A stretch of 64,000 nucleotides of DNA from Methanomassiliicoccales archaeon (lineage in GTDB: Archaea > Thermoplasmatota > Thermoplasmata > Methanomassiliicoccales > UBA472). The DNA lies in NCBI GenBank assembly GCA_036504055.1, contig DASXVU010000047.1, positions 85,897 to 149,896 on the forward strand, given 5' to 3'. The first letter of the stretch is position 1, and each line of letters starts with the position of its first letter. The translations under genes were made by a program, and so were the position numbers. Shown piece by piece: positions 43,470 to 52,342 of the stretch. The notes under the pieces are model-generated. The model saw only the letters and a program-made list of their open reading frames with translations, did not search any database and had not been told where the DNA came from.

Positions 43470-44807
43470 ATGGAAAACGAAGATATCGCACCCCACGTCA
43501 AAGAAGTAGCCCGGGTGCTTGGAAACAAAGTGGAAGAGTCAAAGATCGCGGAAGAGATGGAGACCTATCTCAAGGTCTACCGAGTCTCGATGGAGACTGC
43601 TAAACGCAGTATCGTCAAGAACTTCGGCGGAGACCCGAACGCCCTGTCCAGAGGCGGCGTGCGCAAGAAGGTGGCCGAACTCGGCCCCTCGGAAGGCAGT
43701 GTCGACCTCCTGGTCAAGGTCATGTCCGCCAACCCCAAGGAGGTAGAGACGGACAATGGCAAGAAACAGATCGTCTATGGTATGCTGGCCGATGAGTCGG
43801 GAGCAGTACCATACACGCTGTGGGACATGGAACGGGTCTCGCTCAAGGTGGGAGAGGTCTTCATGCTGCACAATGCCTACACCAAAGAGTTCGGCGGCAA
43901 GGTGCAGGTTAACCTGGGCAACCGTGCCTCGGCCGAGATGCGCCGACAGGACGAGGTGGTCGTCGACGCTGGCATAATCCAGACTGCAGCATCGGCAGGT
44001 GGAGAGACGGTCAAGGTGGCAGGGCTGCAGGACGGCATGAACAATGTCACAGTGACCGGGAAGATACTTTCCGTGGTTAGCAAGGAGGTCGAGGCCAGCG
44101 GAGCCAAGAAAGTGGTCTTCTCCGGCATGCTCGCGGATGAAACGGGCAAGGTCGAGTATTCCGCTTGGCATGATTTCGGGCTGAAACCCAACGAGGTGGT
44201 GACCATCAGCAGGGCGTACGTGAAAGGCTGGAGGGGCGTGCCAAAGTTGAATTTCGGTGAGCGTTCTGGCGTCATGAGGCTAAGAGAGGACCTGTTCCCG
44301 GACGTGGAGGCGTCCCGCCCCAAGAAGCGCACGCTCGAGGACATCGAACATGTGGGCGGAGCGACCGACGTGCTGGTCGAAGGCACTATCGTCGACATCA
44401 AGGAAGGGAGCGGGCTGATATTCCGCTGCCCCCAGTGCAAGCGGGTGGTCCAGAAGGGAGCATGCCGCATCCATGGAAAGGTGGAAGGGATCCCCGACCT
44501 GAGGATCAAGGCGGTGATCGACGACGGAACATCGGCGATCACGGCGGTCATGGGGCGCGGGATCACCGAGGCCCTGATGGACACCACCCTTGAAGCCAGC
44601 ATGCGCGAGGCGCGTGAGGCGATGAACATGGAGGTCGTCAAGGAACACATGGACGAGAAGCTGTTCGCCAAACCGCTCCTGGTACGGGGCAACGTGATGA
44701 GCGACGAGTTCGGTCTTATGATGATCGTGAACGACGCCAAGATCGCCCCCATCGATGTGAAGGAAGAGGCCACTCATCTCCTGGTGGAAATGGAGGGATT
44801 CCAGTGA
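43470..44807 (+). CDS. Replication protein A, multi-OB-fold with zinc finger
   Basis: Single-stranded DNA-binding protein for replication and repair. 445 residues. An N-terminal helical region (1-70) is followed by three OB folds: about 75-150 (VDLLVKVMSANPKEV), 190-265 (NVTVTGKILSVVSKE) and 298-400 (TDVLVEGTIVDIKEG). The third holds a zinc finger with C320, C323, C332 and H335 in FRCPQCKRVVQKGACRIHG. This is the euryarchaeal RPA plan. Its TGA overlaps the GTG start of the partner gene (GTGA). Confidence 0.95.
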   Translation: MENEDIAPHVKEVARVLGNKVEESKIAEEMETYLKVYRVSMETAKRSIVKNFGGDPNALSRGGVRKKVAELGPSEGSVDLLVKVMSANPKEVETDNGKKQIVYGMLADESGAVPYTLWDMERVSLKVGEVFMLHNAYTKEFGGKVQVNLGNRASAEMRRQDEVVVDAGIIQTAASAGGETVKVAGLQDGMNNVTVTGKILSVVSKEVEASGAKKVVFSGMLADETGKVEYSAWHDFGLKPNEVVTISRAYVKGWRGVPKLNFGERSGVMRLREDLFPDVEASRPKKRTLEDIEHVGGATDVLVEGTIVDIKEGSGLIFRCPQCKRVVQKGACRIHGKVEGIPDLRIKAVIDDGTSAITAVMGRGITEALMDTTLEASMREAREAMNMEVVKEHMDEKLFAKPLLVRGNVMSDEFGLMMIVNDAKIAPIDVKEEATHLLVEMEGFQ

Positions 44808-45709
44808 AGAACAGGGAAGTTGCCTGGAGGGTGTTCGCCGGAGAGTTCAGCTCTTCACGCGTGGAGATAAAGGGAGAGGGCGAGAAGATGCCGTCGTACG
44901 TCGTCTCTCCGTTGGGCGCCATGATGAACCGGGTGTTCGTGGTGGGCGTTCTGACCGACATCGAGAACATCGGCTCCAACGAACCGTTTTGGCGGGCCAG
45001 GATATCGGACCCGACGGGCACGTTCTACCTGTCCTCGGGACAGTACCAGCCCGAGGCGACCATGGCGCTGTCGAAGATCCAACCCCCTAAGTTCGTGGCC
45101 GTCGTCGGCAAGATCCGGACATATTCGCCGGAGGAGGGGACGATGTATGTTTCGATACGTCCGGAGAAGGTCACCGTGGTGGACATTGCACTTAGGGACT
45201 ACTGGGTGATGGAGACCTGCAAGGCGACCCTTCGCCGCATCTCGGCCATGGAGGAAGCGAAAAAAATGTCCACACCGTCCGTCGACGAGCTGGTCAAACT
45301 TGGCTATGGACAGGCGCTGGCAGAAGGCGTGGTCAAGAGCATCGAGGCCTACGGCGAGGTAGACCTGGCGAACTACCGCAACATGGCGGTCGACGCGCTC
45401 AAGTTCCTGATGCCGGAGCAACACACCGGCGTGGACCTGCCGGATATGAACAGCGATGCACCGGAGGAGATCGACGACGAGGTGGTCACCGACCCGGAAG
45501 CCCAGCAGACCCAGGAGGACAAGGAGAAGGTCGTCCTGGCCCTGGTGGAGCAGCTGGACAAGGGCGGCAAGGGCGCGCCTTGGGATGAGATCGTGGCCGA
45601 GGCAAAGAAGTCGGGCATCGAACGGGAGGAACTGGACGAGATCTCGAACTCACTCCTGGACAAGGGCCTGGTCTACGAACCGGTGCTGGGCAAGATGAAG
45701 GTCATCTGA
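44804..45709 (+). CDS. RPA-associated protein (COG3390 type)
   Basis: Partner of RPA, resembling the RPA32 role. 301 residues. Seen: an OB fold near 30-125 with VVGVLTDIENIGSNEPFWRARISDPTG-like strands and FVAVVGKIRTYSPEEG; an acidic linker rich in Asp and Glu near 215-240; and a C-terminal winged helix (about 240-301) with APWDEIVAEAKKSGIEREEL and LLDKGLVYEPVLGKMKVI, as in RPA32 C-termini that recruit repair proteins. GTG start overlapping the RPA stop. Confidence 0.92.
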   Translation: MKNREVAWRVFAGEFSSSRVEIKGEGEKMPSYVVSPLGAMMNRVFVVGVLTDIENIGSNEPFWRARISDPTGTFYLSSGQYQPEATMALSKIQPPKFVAVVGKIRTYSPEEGTMYVSIRPEKVTVVDIALRDYWVMETCKATLRRISAMEEAKKMSTPSVDELVKLGYGQALAEGVVKSIEAYGEVDLANYRNMAVDALKFLMPEQHTGVDLPDMNSDAPEEIDDEVVTDPEAQQTQEDKEKVVLALVEQLDKGGKGAPWDEIVAEAKKSGIEREELDEISNSLLDKGLVYEPVLGKMKVI

Positions 45710-45738
45710 GCCCGGAAAACATTTTCCGATCTTCTTTC

Positions 45739-46629
45739 TCACTTCATATGGGCCCTTAGCTGGTCCTCGAACTGCCACTGCAGCCTGAAATGCTCCTCGA
45801 GGTCCTTGATCAGGTCTGTGTACCAGTAGGTGATGAAAGGAAGGAAGACTAAGGAGATCACGAGGTATACCGCTGCGGGTTTAGGTGCGGTCGCCTTCCA
45901 TGATGGCAAGGTGGGCTTGAATCCGATCCCGGACCCGCCCGACTGTACTTGCTGAATGAATACCGTCCAGCGCCGGTCGTGTTCGACGGTGAACCGGGTC
46001 AATCGCTGTGTCACGTACAGCTGCAGGAACGGTACATAGGAGAACAAGGTCCATTTCAGCGTGGGCATGTCCCTCTCGGTGGCCCTTGACTCGGCGTTGA
46101 GGTTCTCGATAACGCTCAGCTGGGGCTGGATCGCCTGGACCGAGTTCTTGAGGACGGCCTGATCCTTCATGTAAGCCAGTACTCCGTCGCGCAGAACGCG
46201 TTCCCTGCGTGCGTGACCGTCCTGCCTTTCCAGCATACGGAAGTTCAGCTGGGCCAATATCCCACCGGTCACCACGACCCCGAACAGGTAGACAACAACC
46301 CCTATCTCCAGGGCCATGCTCTTGCCCATCAGGCCAAAGAACATGACCAGCAGTCCGGCCATGACGATCGAGGTCCCGACCAATGGCATGAAGAGCCATC
46401 GATGCTCGATCATCTTGTCCGTGCTCCTCCTCAGCTCCAGGGAAGTGGCTAGCCACCGCTTGGGGTTAGAGACCTGGGGGGAACGGACGTTCGATGCGAT
46501 CTCGACAGTCCTCGGTTGGGATGCGGCGGTTTCGGTCGGACCAGAGACGCTCCTCCCACAGTATGCGCACCATATGGCATCTAACTGGACCCCTTTGCCG
46601 CAGAATCTGCAGGCTCTTCCCGCTTCCAT
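45739..46629 (-). CDS. Zinc-ribbon membrane protein of unknown function
   Basis: 296 residues. N-terminal zinc ribbon CRFCGKG and CAYCGRS (cysteines near 7, 10, 21, 24), a 35-residue linker, two membrane helices near 80-130 (MPLVGTSIVMAGLLVMFFGL and IGVVVYLFGVVVTGGIL), a charged cytoplasmic-type middle and a last helix near 252-272. A ribosome site GGAGAGG and a TATA element AAATATATC lie upstream. Similar zinc-ribbon-plus-helix architectures occur at 51.8-53.8 kb and 60.4 kb. No enzyme motif. Confidence 0.78.
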   Translation of the reverse strand: MEAGRACRFCGKGVQLDAIWCAYCGRSVSGPTETAASQPRTVEIASNVRSPQVSNPKRWLATSLELRRSTDKMIEHRWLFMPLVGTSIVMAGLLVMFFGLMGKSMALEIGVVVYLFGVVVTGGILAQLNFRMLERQDGHARRERVLRDGVLAYMKDQAVLKNSVQAIQPQLSVIENLNAESRATERDMPTLKWTLFSYVPFLQLYVTQRLTRFTVEHDRRWTVFIQQVQSGGSGIGFKPTLPSWKATAPKPAAVYLVISLVFLPFITYWYTDLIKDLEEHFRLQWQFEDQLRAHMK

Positions 46630-46715
46630 GAACCTCTCCTTCCCGGAACCGGGTCTAGGTCGTTACCCGATATATTTCCCATGCCCTCCGATTTACGACG
46701 GTTGATAATTCCGCC

Positions 46716-47531
46716 CTACCTGGTGACTATCACGCCGGCATAACCGACGACCGTGTCCATTGGATGGACGTCACCGGAATTTGCGTACCTGAGGAGCTTG
46801 GCCTCCCTGCCATCGCAGGTGAGCAACATGGTCATTACTGGACCGTAACCGCACATGGTCACGTCGTTGGATGTGACCGCACCGTACATTCCCTTGGCAT
46901 CCAAGGCCAATATCTTCTCGATCACTTTCGTGTCCAGTTGCCGGGCCTTTTCTGGCGGGATATAATGTGAGAAGTCGGAGGAGGCAATGACGGTGACGTC
47001 CTTGCCGGCGATGGCTTCCCTTATTGCCTTTGCCGTTTCCACGGCGGTCTCATAGTCCTGAAAGCCCATCGATATGGGGACGATCTTGATGTCCGGCTTA
47101 ATGTACTGCAGGAATGGGAGCTGGACCTCGATCGAATGTTCGAAACGGTGCGGGATCGGATCGTCGCAAATGACACCCTTCAACTTGGATGTGATCTCAT
47201 GGTCTATGCTCACAACACCCAGAGGGGTCTCGAAGTCCTCGCCGGTGGTGGCCACGCCGGCCCCGATCCCGTTGTGGTTGGGCCCTATGATCACAAAAGT
47301 ATCGGGAAACCCATCCCTGGCCATCGCGTCATAGACATGGGCTGCGACCGGACCTGAATAGACCAGACCAGCATGCGGCACGACCGCCCCGACGATCTTC
47401 CTCGGCCCGGACTCCAATTTAGGCAGATGACCTGGACCTATCGGAGAATTGAAGCAAGCCTCGACCTCGCGGCGCAATGACGCTTCCTTCCCGGCATAGA
47501 ACTGTCCAGCGACGGCGGGATATCTTACCAT
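46716..47531 (-). CDS. MEMO family protein (AmmeMemoRadiSam system protein B type)
   Basis: 271 residues, whole family length. Seen: VRYPAVAGQFYAG at the start, VVPHAGLVYSG near 50-60 with the metal-type His53, IGPNHNGIG near 86-94, EHSIEVQLPFLQ near 141-152, and SSDFSHYIPPE near 196-206. The family resembles non-haem iron dioxygenases but its archaeal role is unknown. It stands next to ribosomal protein S2 and RNA polymerase subunit K, the conserved archaeal neighbourhood, though an AATAAACC element 27 nt upstream suggests a promoter of its own. Confidence 0.92.
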   Translation of the reverse strand: MVRYPAVAGQFYAGKEASLRREVEACFNSPIGPGHLPKLESGPRKIVGAVVPHAGLVYSGPVAAHVYDAMARDGFPDTFVIIGPNHNGIGAGVATTGEDFETPLGVVSIDHEITSKLKGVICDDPIPHRFEHSIEVQLPFLQYIKPDIKIVPISMGFQDYETAVETAKAIREAIAGKDVTVIASSDFSHYIPPEKARQLDTKVIEKILALDAKGMYGAVTSNDVTMCGYGPVMTMLLTCDGREAKLLRYANSGDVHPMDTVVGYAGVIVTR

Positions 47532-47586
47532 ACAGAAAATGAATAGAAGGAAGGGGTTTATTGAGATTTGCGCACCGACAACGAGC

Positions 47587-48198
47587 TTATAGCGAAGCTT
47601 CGAAGTCGTCGATGGTCAGCTTGTAGTCCTCGTCCCTGGTCAGCTGGCCGCGGGACTTGAGAACTTCCCTGGTGAGCAGCCAGTAGACGCAGGCCAATGC
47701 ACGGCGTCCCTTGTTGTTCGTCGGGATGACCAGGTCCACGTTCCTGGTCTCGTTGTTCGCATCGCACAGGGCAACGATCGGGATTCCGATGTTGAGCGCC
47801 TCGGCGACTGCCTGCTGGTCGGCGGCAGGGTCGGTGACGACGATGACCTCGGGCTCGATGAACTTCTCGAGCCTCGGGTTTGTGAGTGATCCGGGGATAA
47901 GCCTGTCCGCGAAGGACATGGCCCCGATGGTCTTGGAGAACATCCGGACCGGCTTCTGGCCATACTGACGGGCCGAGACCACCAGGATGCGGTCGGGCTT
48001 GTATCTGGCCAGGAAGGATGCTACGGCCCTGATCCTGTTGTCCGTCTGCTTGACGTCGAGAACATACAGGCCGTCCGATCTGACCTTGAATATGAACTCC
48101 TTCATGTCGGCGCTCTTCTGCTGAGTTCCGATGTGCACGCCGGAAGTAAGGTATACGTCCTCTGGTACGAGAAGATCCGTTTTCGCTTCGTCGCTCAT
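47587..48198 (-). CDS. rpsB: Small-subunit ribosomal protein S2 (uS2)
   Basis: 203 residues, the short archaeal/eukaryal form. Seen: [22 protein letters not shown] near 17-38, [17 protein letters not shown] near 73-89, the [10 protein letters not shown] segment near 99-108 and [28 protein letters not shown] typical of uS2. GAGGTTG just before the ATG overlaps the rpoK stop region; the two genes are ten bases apart and surely co-transcribed. Confidence 0.97.
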   Translation of the reverse strand: MSDEAKTDLLVPEDVYLTSGVHIGTQQKSADMKEFIFKVRSDGLYVLDVKQTDNRIRAVASFLARYKPDRILVVSARQYGQKPVRMFSKTIGAMSFADRLIPGSLTNPRLEKFIEPEVIVVTDPAADQQAVAEALNIGIPIVALCDANNETRNVDLVIPTNNKGRRALACVYWLLTREVLKSRGQLTRDEDYKLTIDDFEASL

Positions 48199-48208
48199 TT
48201 CAACAACC

Positions 48209-48382
48209 TCATGTGTCTCGTTTGACTGTAATAGGGATAACTCCCTTCTCGAACTCCAACATCGCGATCTGGATGGGATCGATCATTTTTTCAGGGATTT
48301 CCAGAAGGACTGGCGCACCCAGCGAGACCTGCAGTGCTCTTGCACCGATAATGCGCGCCTTCTCGAATCTGGTATATTTCAT
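48209..48382 (-). CDS. rpoK: DNA-directed RNA polymerase subunit K (Rpb6 homologue)
   Basis: 57 residues, the normal size for archaeal RpoK; helps assemble the polymerase clamp. Seen: the family core [22 protein letters not shown] near 3-24 and [21 protein letters not shown] near 35-55. The frame is open another 24 codons upstream, but a TATA element and a GGTGA ribosome site both support this ATG. Enolase, which often stands between rpoK and rpsB in other euryarchaea, is absent here. Confidence 0.95.
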   Translation of the reverse strand: MKYTRFEKARIIGARALQVSLGAPVLLEIPEKMIDPIQIAMLEFEKGVIPITVKRDT

Positions 48383-48422
48383 GAAATCACCATGCAGGGA
48401 GTACCCCCATATTAGCGAGATG

Positions 48423-48432
48423 CTTATAAATT
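48423..48432 (-). promoter_or_regulatory. Promoter of rpoK-rpsB
   Basis: Minus strand AATTTATAAGC, about 45 nt before the rpoK ATG. With the usual spacing the leader is about 20 nt and contains GGTGA as ribosome site. Confidence 0.6.
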
Positions 48433-48551
48433 TATTTATCGTTGTAAGCATCATTAGCCAGTAGGCCAGCGTGTTTTTTCGCCTTTTCCTACCGGACGCC
48501 GGGCGTCCCTTAACGAATGCATCAAAAGCGGAACATGTACAAGAACGTTCC

Positions 48552-49043
48552 CTATCGCCTGCGCATTTTTTCCTGTGTGTATTGGACCAATCCGCCCTTC
48601 TTTAGAATGTCCCTCAAGAACTCCGGCATCGGTTCGAAACGGACGCTCTTCCCGGTCGTCTCGTTCACGATGATGCCCTTGTCGGCGTTGATCAGCGCCA
48701 CGTCGCCGGTCTTGAAGAGGTCGTGCGCCTCTGGACATTCGATCACCGGCAACCCAATGTTGATGGCATTGCGGTAGAATATCCTGGCGAAGCTCCCGGC
48801 GACGACCGCGCCAACTCCGGCCCCCTTGAGCGCCACCGGGGCCTGCTCCCGGCTGGAACCGCATCCGAAGTTGCGGCCGGCCACAATGATGTCGCCGAAG
48901 GCGACCTTACCGGCGAATCCGGGGTCAATGTCCTCCATGGCATGCTTGGCCAGGTTCTTCGGGTCATAGTCGTCCAGATACCTTCCCGGTATGATCAGGT
49001 CGGTGTTGACATGATCACCGTACCTCCACACCCTGCCCCTCAT
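48552..49043 (-). CDS. leuD: 3-isopropylmalate dehydratase-type small subunit (LeuD)
   Basis: Swivelling subunit of an aconitase-superfamily hydro-lyase. 163 residues. Seen: the family start [31 protein letters not shown] near 59-69 with the substrate-binding Ser-Arg, [19 protein letters not shown] and the closing [15 protein letters not shown] overlaps the leuC stop (ATGA); the longer open frame is an artefact of the leuC antiregister. In archaea LeuCD paralogs serve leucine, citramalate-isoleucine or homoaconitate pathways; the YLDD sequence following IIPGR is compatible with several of these, so exact substrate is open. Confidence 0.93.
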   Translation of the reverse strand: MRGRVWRYGDHVNTDLIIPGRYLDDYDPKNLAKHAMEDIDPGFAGKVAFGDIIVAGRNFGCGSSREQAPVALKGAGVGAVVAGSFARIFYRNAINIGLPVIECPEAHDLFKTGDVALINADKGIIVNETTGKSVRFEPMPEFLRDILKKGGLVQYTQEKMRRR

Positions 49044-50341
49044 CTCCGCACCTCCCTTGGATCGGCGATCCTGCCGGCCAACGCGGACGCCGCCACCGTC
49101 GCCGGTGAGGCCAGATAGACCTCTGACTCTGGAGAGCCCATCCTGCCCCGGAAGTTGCGGTTGGTGGTGGAGATGCACCTCTCGCCCGGTGCCAATATGC
49201 CCTGATGCGCTCCCAGGCAAGGACCGCACCCGGGGTTGGTGATGATCGCTCCAGAACGGACCAGTGATGAAAGTATGCCCTTGTCGGCCGCGTCCAGATA
49301 GACCTCGCGGGACGCAGGGACGATGATGAGCCTGACCGAATCGCACACCTTCTTTCCGCGCAGCACCGCTTCCGCCGCCATCAGGTCCTCCAGCCTTCCG
49401 TTGGTGCACGAGCCTATGACGGCCTGATCTATGACCAGTCCAGCCACTTCGGATACCGGCTTCACATTGTCCACCTGATGAGGGCAGGCCACCTGCGGCT
49501 CCAGGTCGGTGAGGTTGAACTCGAGCTCCTTTGCCACCTGCGCCTCCTGGTCGGAGACCACCGGATACATGGCCTGCTTGACCCGCCTTTCCAGATAATC
49601 CATGGTCTTCTTGTCCGGGAAACAGACGCCGTTCTTGGCCCCCATCTCCATGCTCATGTTCGCAAGGACCATACGGCCGGATATGGACATCTCGTCGACG
49701 ATCGGTCCGGTGAATTCCACCGACATGTAGTCGGCACCATCGGCGGTCAGCTGGCCGATCAGGAACAGGATGACGTCCTTGGGCTCCACCGCCTTATGGA
49801 GCACCCCGTTCAGCTTGAGCCGCATCGTCTGCGGGACCTTGAGCCACAGCTCCCCGGTCGCCCAGACGGAGGCCATCTCGGTGGCGCCTATGCCGGTGGA
49901 GAAGGCACCGAAGGCGCCGTAGGTGGTGGTATGCGAATCAGAACCGACGATGAGCATGCCAGGCCTGACATGCCCCTTTTCCGGAAGCACCTGATGGCAG
50001 ACCCCCTCGCGGAGATCGTAGAAATTAGGTATCTTCTCCTTTTTCACGAATTCCCGGACCGTCTTGTGGCCTTCAGCGGCCTTGGTGGTGTTGGCGGGGA
50101 TGCGATGGTCGAACAGCAGGACGATCCTATCCCGGTCCCACACGTGTTCCGCCCCGATCTCATGGAAAGACCTCAGGACCAGAGCGGCGTTCTCATGGGA
50201 CATTGCCAGATCGATCTTGGCGTTGACGATGTCGCCAGGAACGACCGTTCTTCCGCTGGCCCGGGTAAGCACCTTCTCCGCGAAGGTCATTGCCGCCATG
50301 TCCCTTCGAATGCCGATACTGGATATATCGGTATCGGTCAT
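49040..50341 (-). CDS. leuC: 3-isopropylmalate dehydratase-type large subunit (LeuC)
   Basis: [4Fe-4S] catalytic subunit isomerising isopropylmalate or a homologue. 433 residues, the archaeal length. Seen: MTFAEKVLTRASG near 18-30, IVGSDSHTTTYGAFGAFSTGIGATE-type region near 132-150, the cluster cysteines in GSCTNGRLED near 316 and in NPGCGPCLGAHQG near 377-389, and SPESEVYLASPATVAASA near the end. The first ATG is annotated; Met15 and Met18 are also possible since family similarity begins there. Operon with leuD. Confidence 0.95.
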   Translation of the reverse strand: MTDTDISSIGIRRDMAAMTFAEKVLTRASGRTVVPGDIVNAKIDLAMSHENAALVLRSFHEIGAEHVWDRDRIVLLFDHRIPANTTKAAEGHKTVREFVKKEKIPNFYDLREGVCHQVLPEKGHVRPGMLIVGSDSHTTTYGAFGAFSTGIGATEMASVWATGELWLKVPQTMRLKLNGVLHKAVEPKDVILFLIGQLTADGADYMSVEFTGPIVDEMSISGRMVLANMSMEMGAKNGVCFPDKKTMDYLERRVKQAMYPVVSDQEAQVAKELEFNLTDLEPQVACPHQVDNVKPVSEVAGLVIDQAVIGSCTNGRLEDLMAAEAVLRGKKVCDSVRLIIVPASREVYLDAADKGILSSLVRSGAIITNPGCGPCLGAHQGILAPGERCISTTNRNFRGRMGSPESEVYLASPATVAASALAGRIADPREVRR

Positions 50342-50362
50342 TACTTAGTGCCTGTCGGCCGT

Positions 50363-50998
50363 TCAGAAGAGCGGCGGGATCATCCGGAACCGGACCTTCC
50401 CGGCATATCTCTCATACTCTGGATAACGCATCAATTTCCGCTCTTCGATATTGATGCGCAACCCTAGGACCACGACTGAAAGCGCGAGAAGCAGCACGCT
50501 CAGGAGATTGAACGCCAACATCACCATACCGGTTGCGTAAATCAGCTCGCCCAGGTAAAGCGGGTGCCTGATGATCCCGTACGGACCGGACGTGACCACG
50601 GTCCTTACCGCCGGCATGATCGCGAACGACCGCCGAAGGTGCAGGAAAGAGTAGATACTGAGCGCAGCCCCCAAGAGCGCTATGGCGAACCCGAAGGAGA
50701 ACGTGTATGGAGTCCCCAGGACAGTGGCGTTGTTCATCGCCAGGAAGGGCAACACAGCGGACATGGCCGGAATGATGATCTCACCCCTGCGGGTAGATTC
50801 ACGTGCTGGCTCCCGGGTCCAGAAAAACACCGCCGGCAGGGCGTTCAGCGGGATCGACGAGGCCACTTCGATCTTCAATAGAAATCCGTCAGAGATCAGG
50901 GCGCTGTAAAGGGATACCGCCACGAGACTGGCAAAGGCCAATGCCAAAACCCTGTCGATGTCCTTGTCGGTCCTGATCTCCTCCCCGAGCCCGTCCAC
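50363..50998 (-). CDS. Isoprenylcysteine carboxyl methyltransferase-like membrane protein
   Basis: 211 residues, about five membrane helices. Seen: the C-terminal signature GPYGIIRHPLYLGELI near 144-159 and NIEERKLMRYPEYERYAGKVRFRMIP near 181-206, which bind the methyl donor in ICMT/PEMT family enzymes. In prokaryotes these methylate lipids, small molecules or, in unknown cases, other substrates; protein prenylation is not expected in archaea. Start is GTG; no in-frame ATG is near. Directly upstream of leuC with 21 bases between, so it may be co-transcribed. Confidence 0.85.
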   Translation of the reverse strand: MDGLGEEIRTDKDIDRVLALAFASLVAVSLYSALISDGFLLKIEVASSIPLNALPAVFFWTREPARESTRRGEIIIPAMSAVLPFLAMNNATVLGTPYTFSFGFAIALLGAALSIYSFLHLRRSFAIMPAVRTVVTSGPYGIIRHPLYLGELIYATGMVMLAFNLLSVLLLALSVVVLGLRINIEERKLMRYPEYERYAGKVRFRMIPPLF

Positions 50999-51030
50999 GG
51001 GAGCTCCATGGGTTATAGGCTAATATTAAC

Positions 51031-51726
51031 TTAGTCCGGTATCGTGATCGCGGCCCAGGCATAATGCTTGGATATCCAAAGGACCGATACCATGACGATC
51101 TCGAGACCTACGGTTGTCAGCAACAATTTGTAGCGGTTTGAGTCCACCAGGCTCCACGAGCGTAGGATCGAGACCAGCAATACAAGCATCAGGAACAGCA
51201 TGAGGAGGTACCCGGCGATCACTGCGGCCGCCATGATGTAATACGCCACTGGGCCCAGGTCTGTAAGAAATGGTACAGAGACGATCGCCAGGACCGGCAA
51301 AATGATCGCAATATCGCGCCAGGTGAACGCCCTCCTTTGAACGTTCCCCTTGAACATGACCGTGGAGGCCACGGACAGCAGTAAAAAAGCAATGCCCGTC
51401 CCGAAGGCCAAGCCAGCAAGCAACCGGATATCGTTTGTCGTGGAACGGAATCCGAGGTAAGAGCTCAACGCGTCAAACGCATATAGACAAAGACCCACGG
51501 CCGCGAAACCGATCACCCAGCGGTCGGGTGCCTTCGCGCTCTCATACCGCCTGCCCAGGATGAACAATCCTAGCGCGGAAAGGAATCCTAGGTATATGCC
51601 GGTGTCACGAGCGCAGACCGGCATCTGCAGTCCGCCGAGAAAGAACGACCTTTCAGGTAACTGGTGGCAGAGTGAATAGCCAACATTCCAGAGTATGGAA
51701 CCGAAAACGTCGGTGGGCGGACCCAT
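51031..51726 (-). CDS. DUF2085-family membrane protein
   Basis: 231 residues with about six helices. Seen: the family signature GYSLCHQLPERSFFLGG near 16-32 followed by MPVCARDTGIYLGF near 35-48, with conserved Cys20, His21 and Cys38 that might bind metal or haem. The C-terminal extra helices go beyond the DUF2085 core. Function unknown. A TTATCC-rich element upstream is too weak to call. Confidence 0.88.
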   Translation of the reverse strand: MGPPTDVFGSILWNVGYSLCHQLPERSFFLGGLQMPVCARDTGIYLGFLSALGLFILGRRYESAKAPDRWVIGFAAVGLCLYAFDALSSYLGFRSTTNDIRLLAGLAFGTGIAFLLLSVASTVMFKGNVQRRAFTWRDIAIILPVLAIVSVPFLTDLGPVAYYIMAAAVIAGYLLMLFLMLVLLVSILRSWSLVDSNRYKLLLTTVGLEIVMVSVLWISKHYAWAAITIPD

Positions 51727-51791
51727 TCTTTACAGATAAGAACATGAATGGATAAAAGGTAAGGGGTTTGCGTGTCAGAACCGATGCGCGA

Positions 51792-52166
51792 TCACCAGAA
51801 TGCCGCGCTCCAGATTACTGCCGCGATGACCCAGCACAGGACGCTGAGCACGATTCCGGCGATGGCCAGGAGCAGACAGTTCTTACCCACATGGCGCTTC
51901 TCCGGGTTCGGATCGTTGTTCCATACGATGAACATTATGAATCCGATGATGATGCTGAAGAACGATATGATGTAGAGTATGTACTTCAGCGCTCCCAGTG
52001 GCTCCTGTGGTGGGTATGGCTGACCGTAGGGCTGCGGGCCATAGGCTGGCTGCGGTCCATACTGTGGCGGTGCGTTAGCGGGCCGACCGCAGTGCGGACA
52101 GACATTATAGGCCGCTGATATCTGGCGGCCGCATCCGGGACACATCCTCATTTCCTGGTCTGTCAA
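51792..52166 (-). CDS. Zinc-ribbon membrane protein
   Basis: 124 residues: zinc ribbon CPGCGRQ and CPHCGRP (cysteines at 9, 12, 23, 26), a Gln/Pro/Tyr/Gly-rich linker (YGPQPAYGPQPYGQPY) and two membrane helices near 68-85 and 100-122. Between the helices lies NDPNPEKRHVGKNCLLL, very like the EDRHVGKICIMMA segment of the protein at 53.4 kb, so the two are paralogs. Start TTG with a strong GGAGG ten bases upstream; an ATG five codons later is possible. Function unknown. Confidence 0.78.
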   Translation of the reverse strand: MTDQEMRMCPGCGRQISAAYNVCPHCGRPANAPPQYGPQPAYGPQPYGQPYPPQEPLGALKYILYIISFFSIIIGFIMFIVWNNDPNPEKRHVGKNCLLLAIAGIVLSVLCWVIAAVIWSAAFW

Positions 52167-52342
52167 ATTAATTCATCCTCCTAGTATTCCCACCCAGGCA
52201 TGAGCCTGATTGGAATGTGGTTTGTTATTATCATATTCAATACTTAAATGTTGTTGAGCCAGACCTTAGCATGTGTTCAATCCCAGATAAATATTGTTCA
52301 ATAAGAAATGAAAAGCGAGGGGCCGGAAATGGCCGCCTTCGT

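Noticed and set aside
49044..49409. Upstream extension of leuD
   Set aside because: Out-of-frame reading of leuC; leuD similarity begins at the ATG overlapping the leuC stop.
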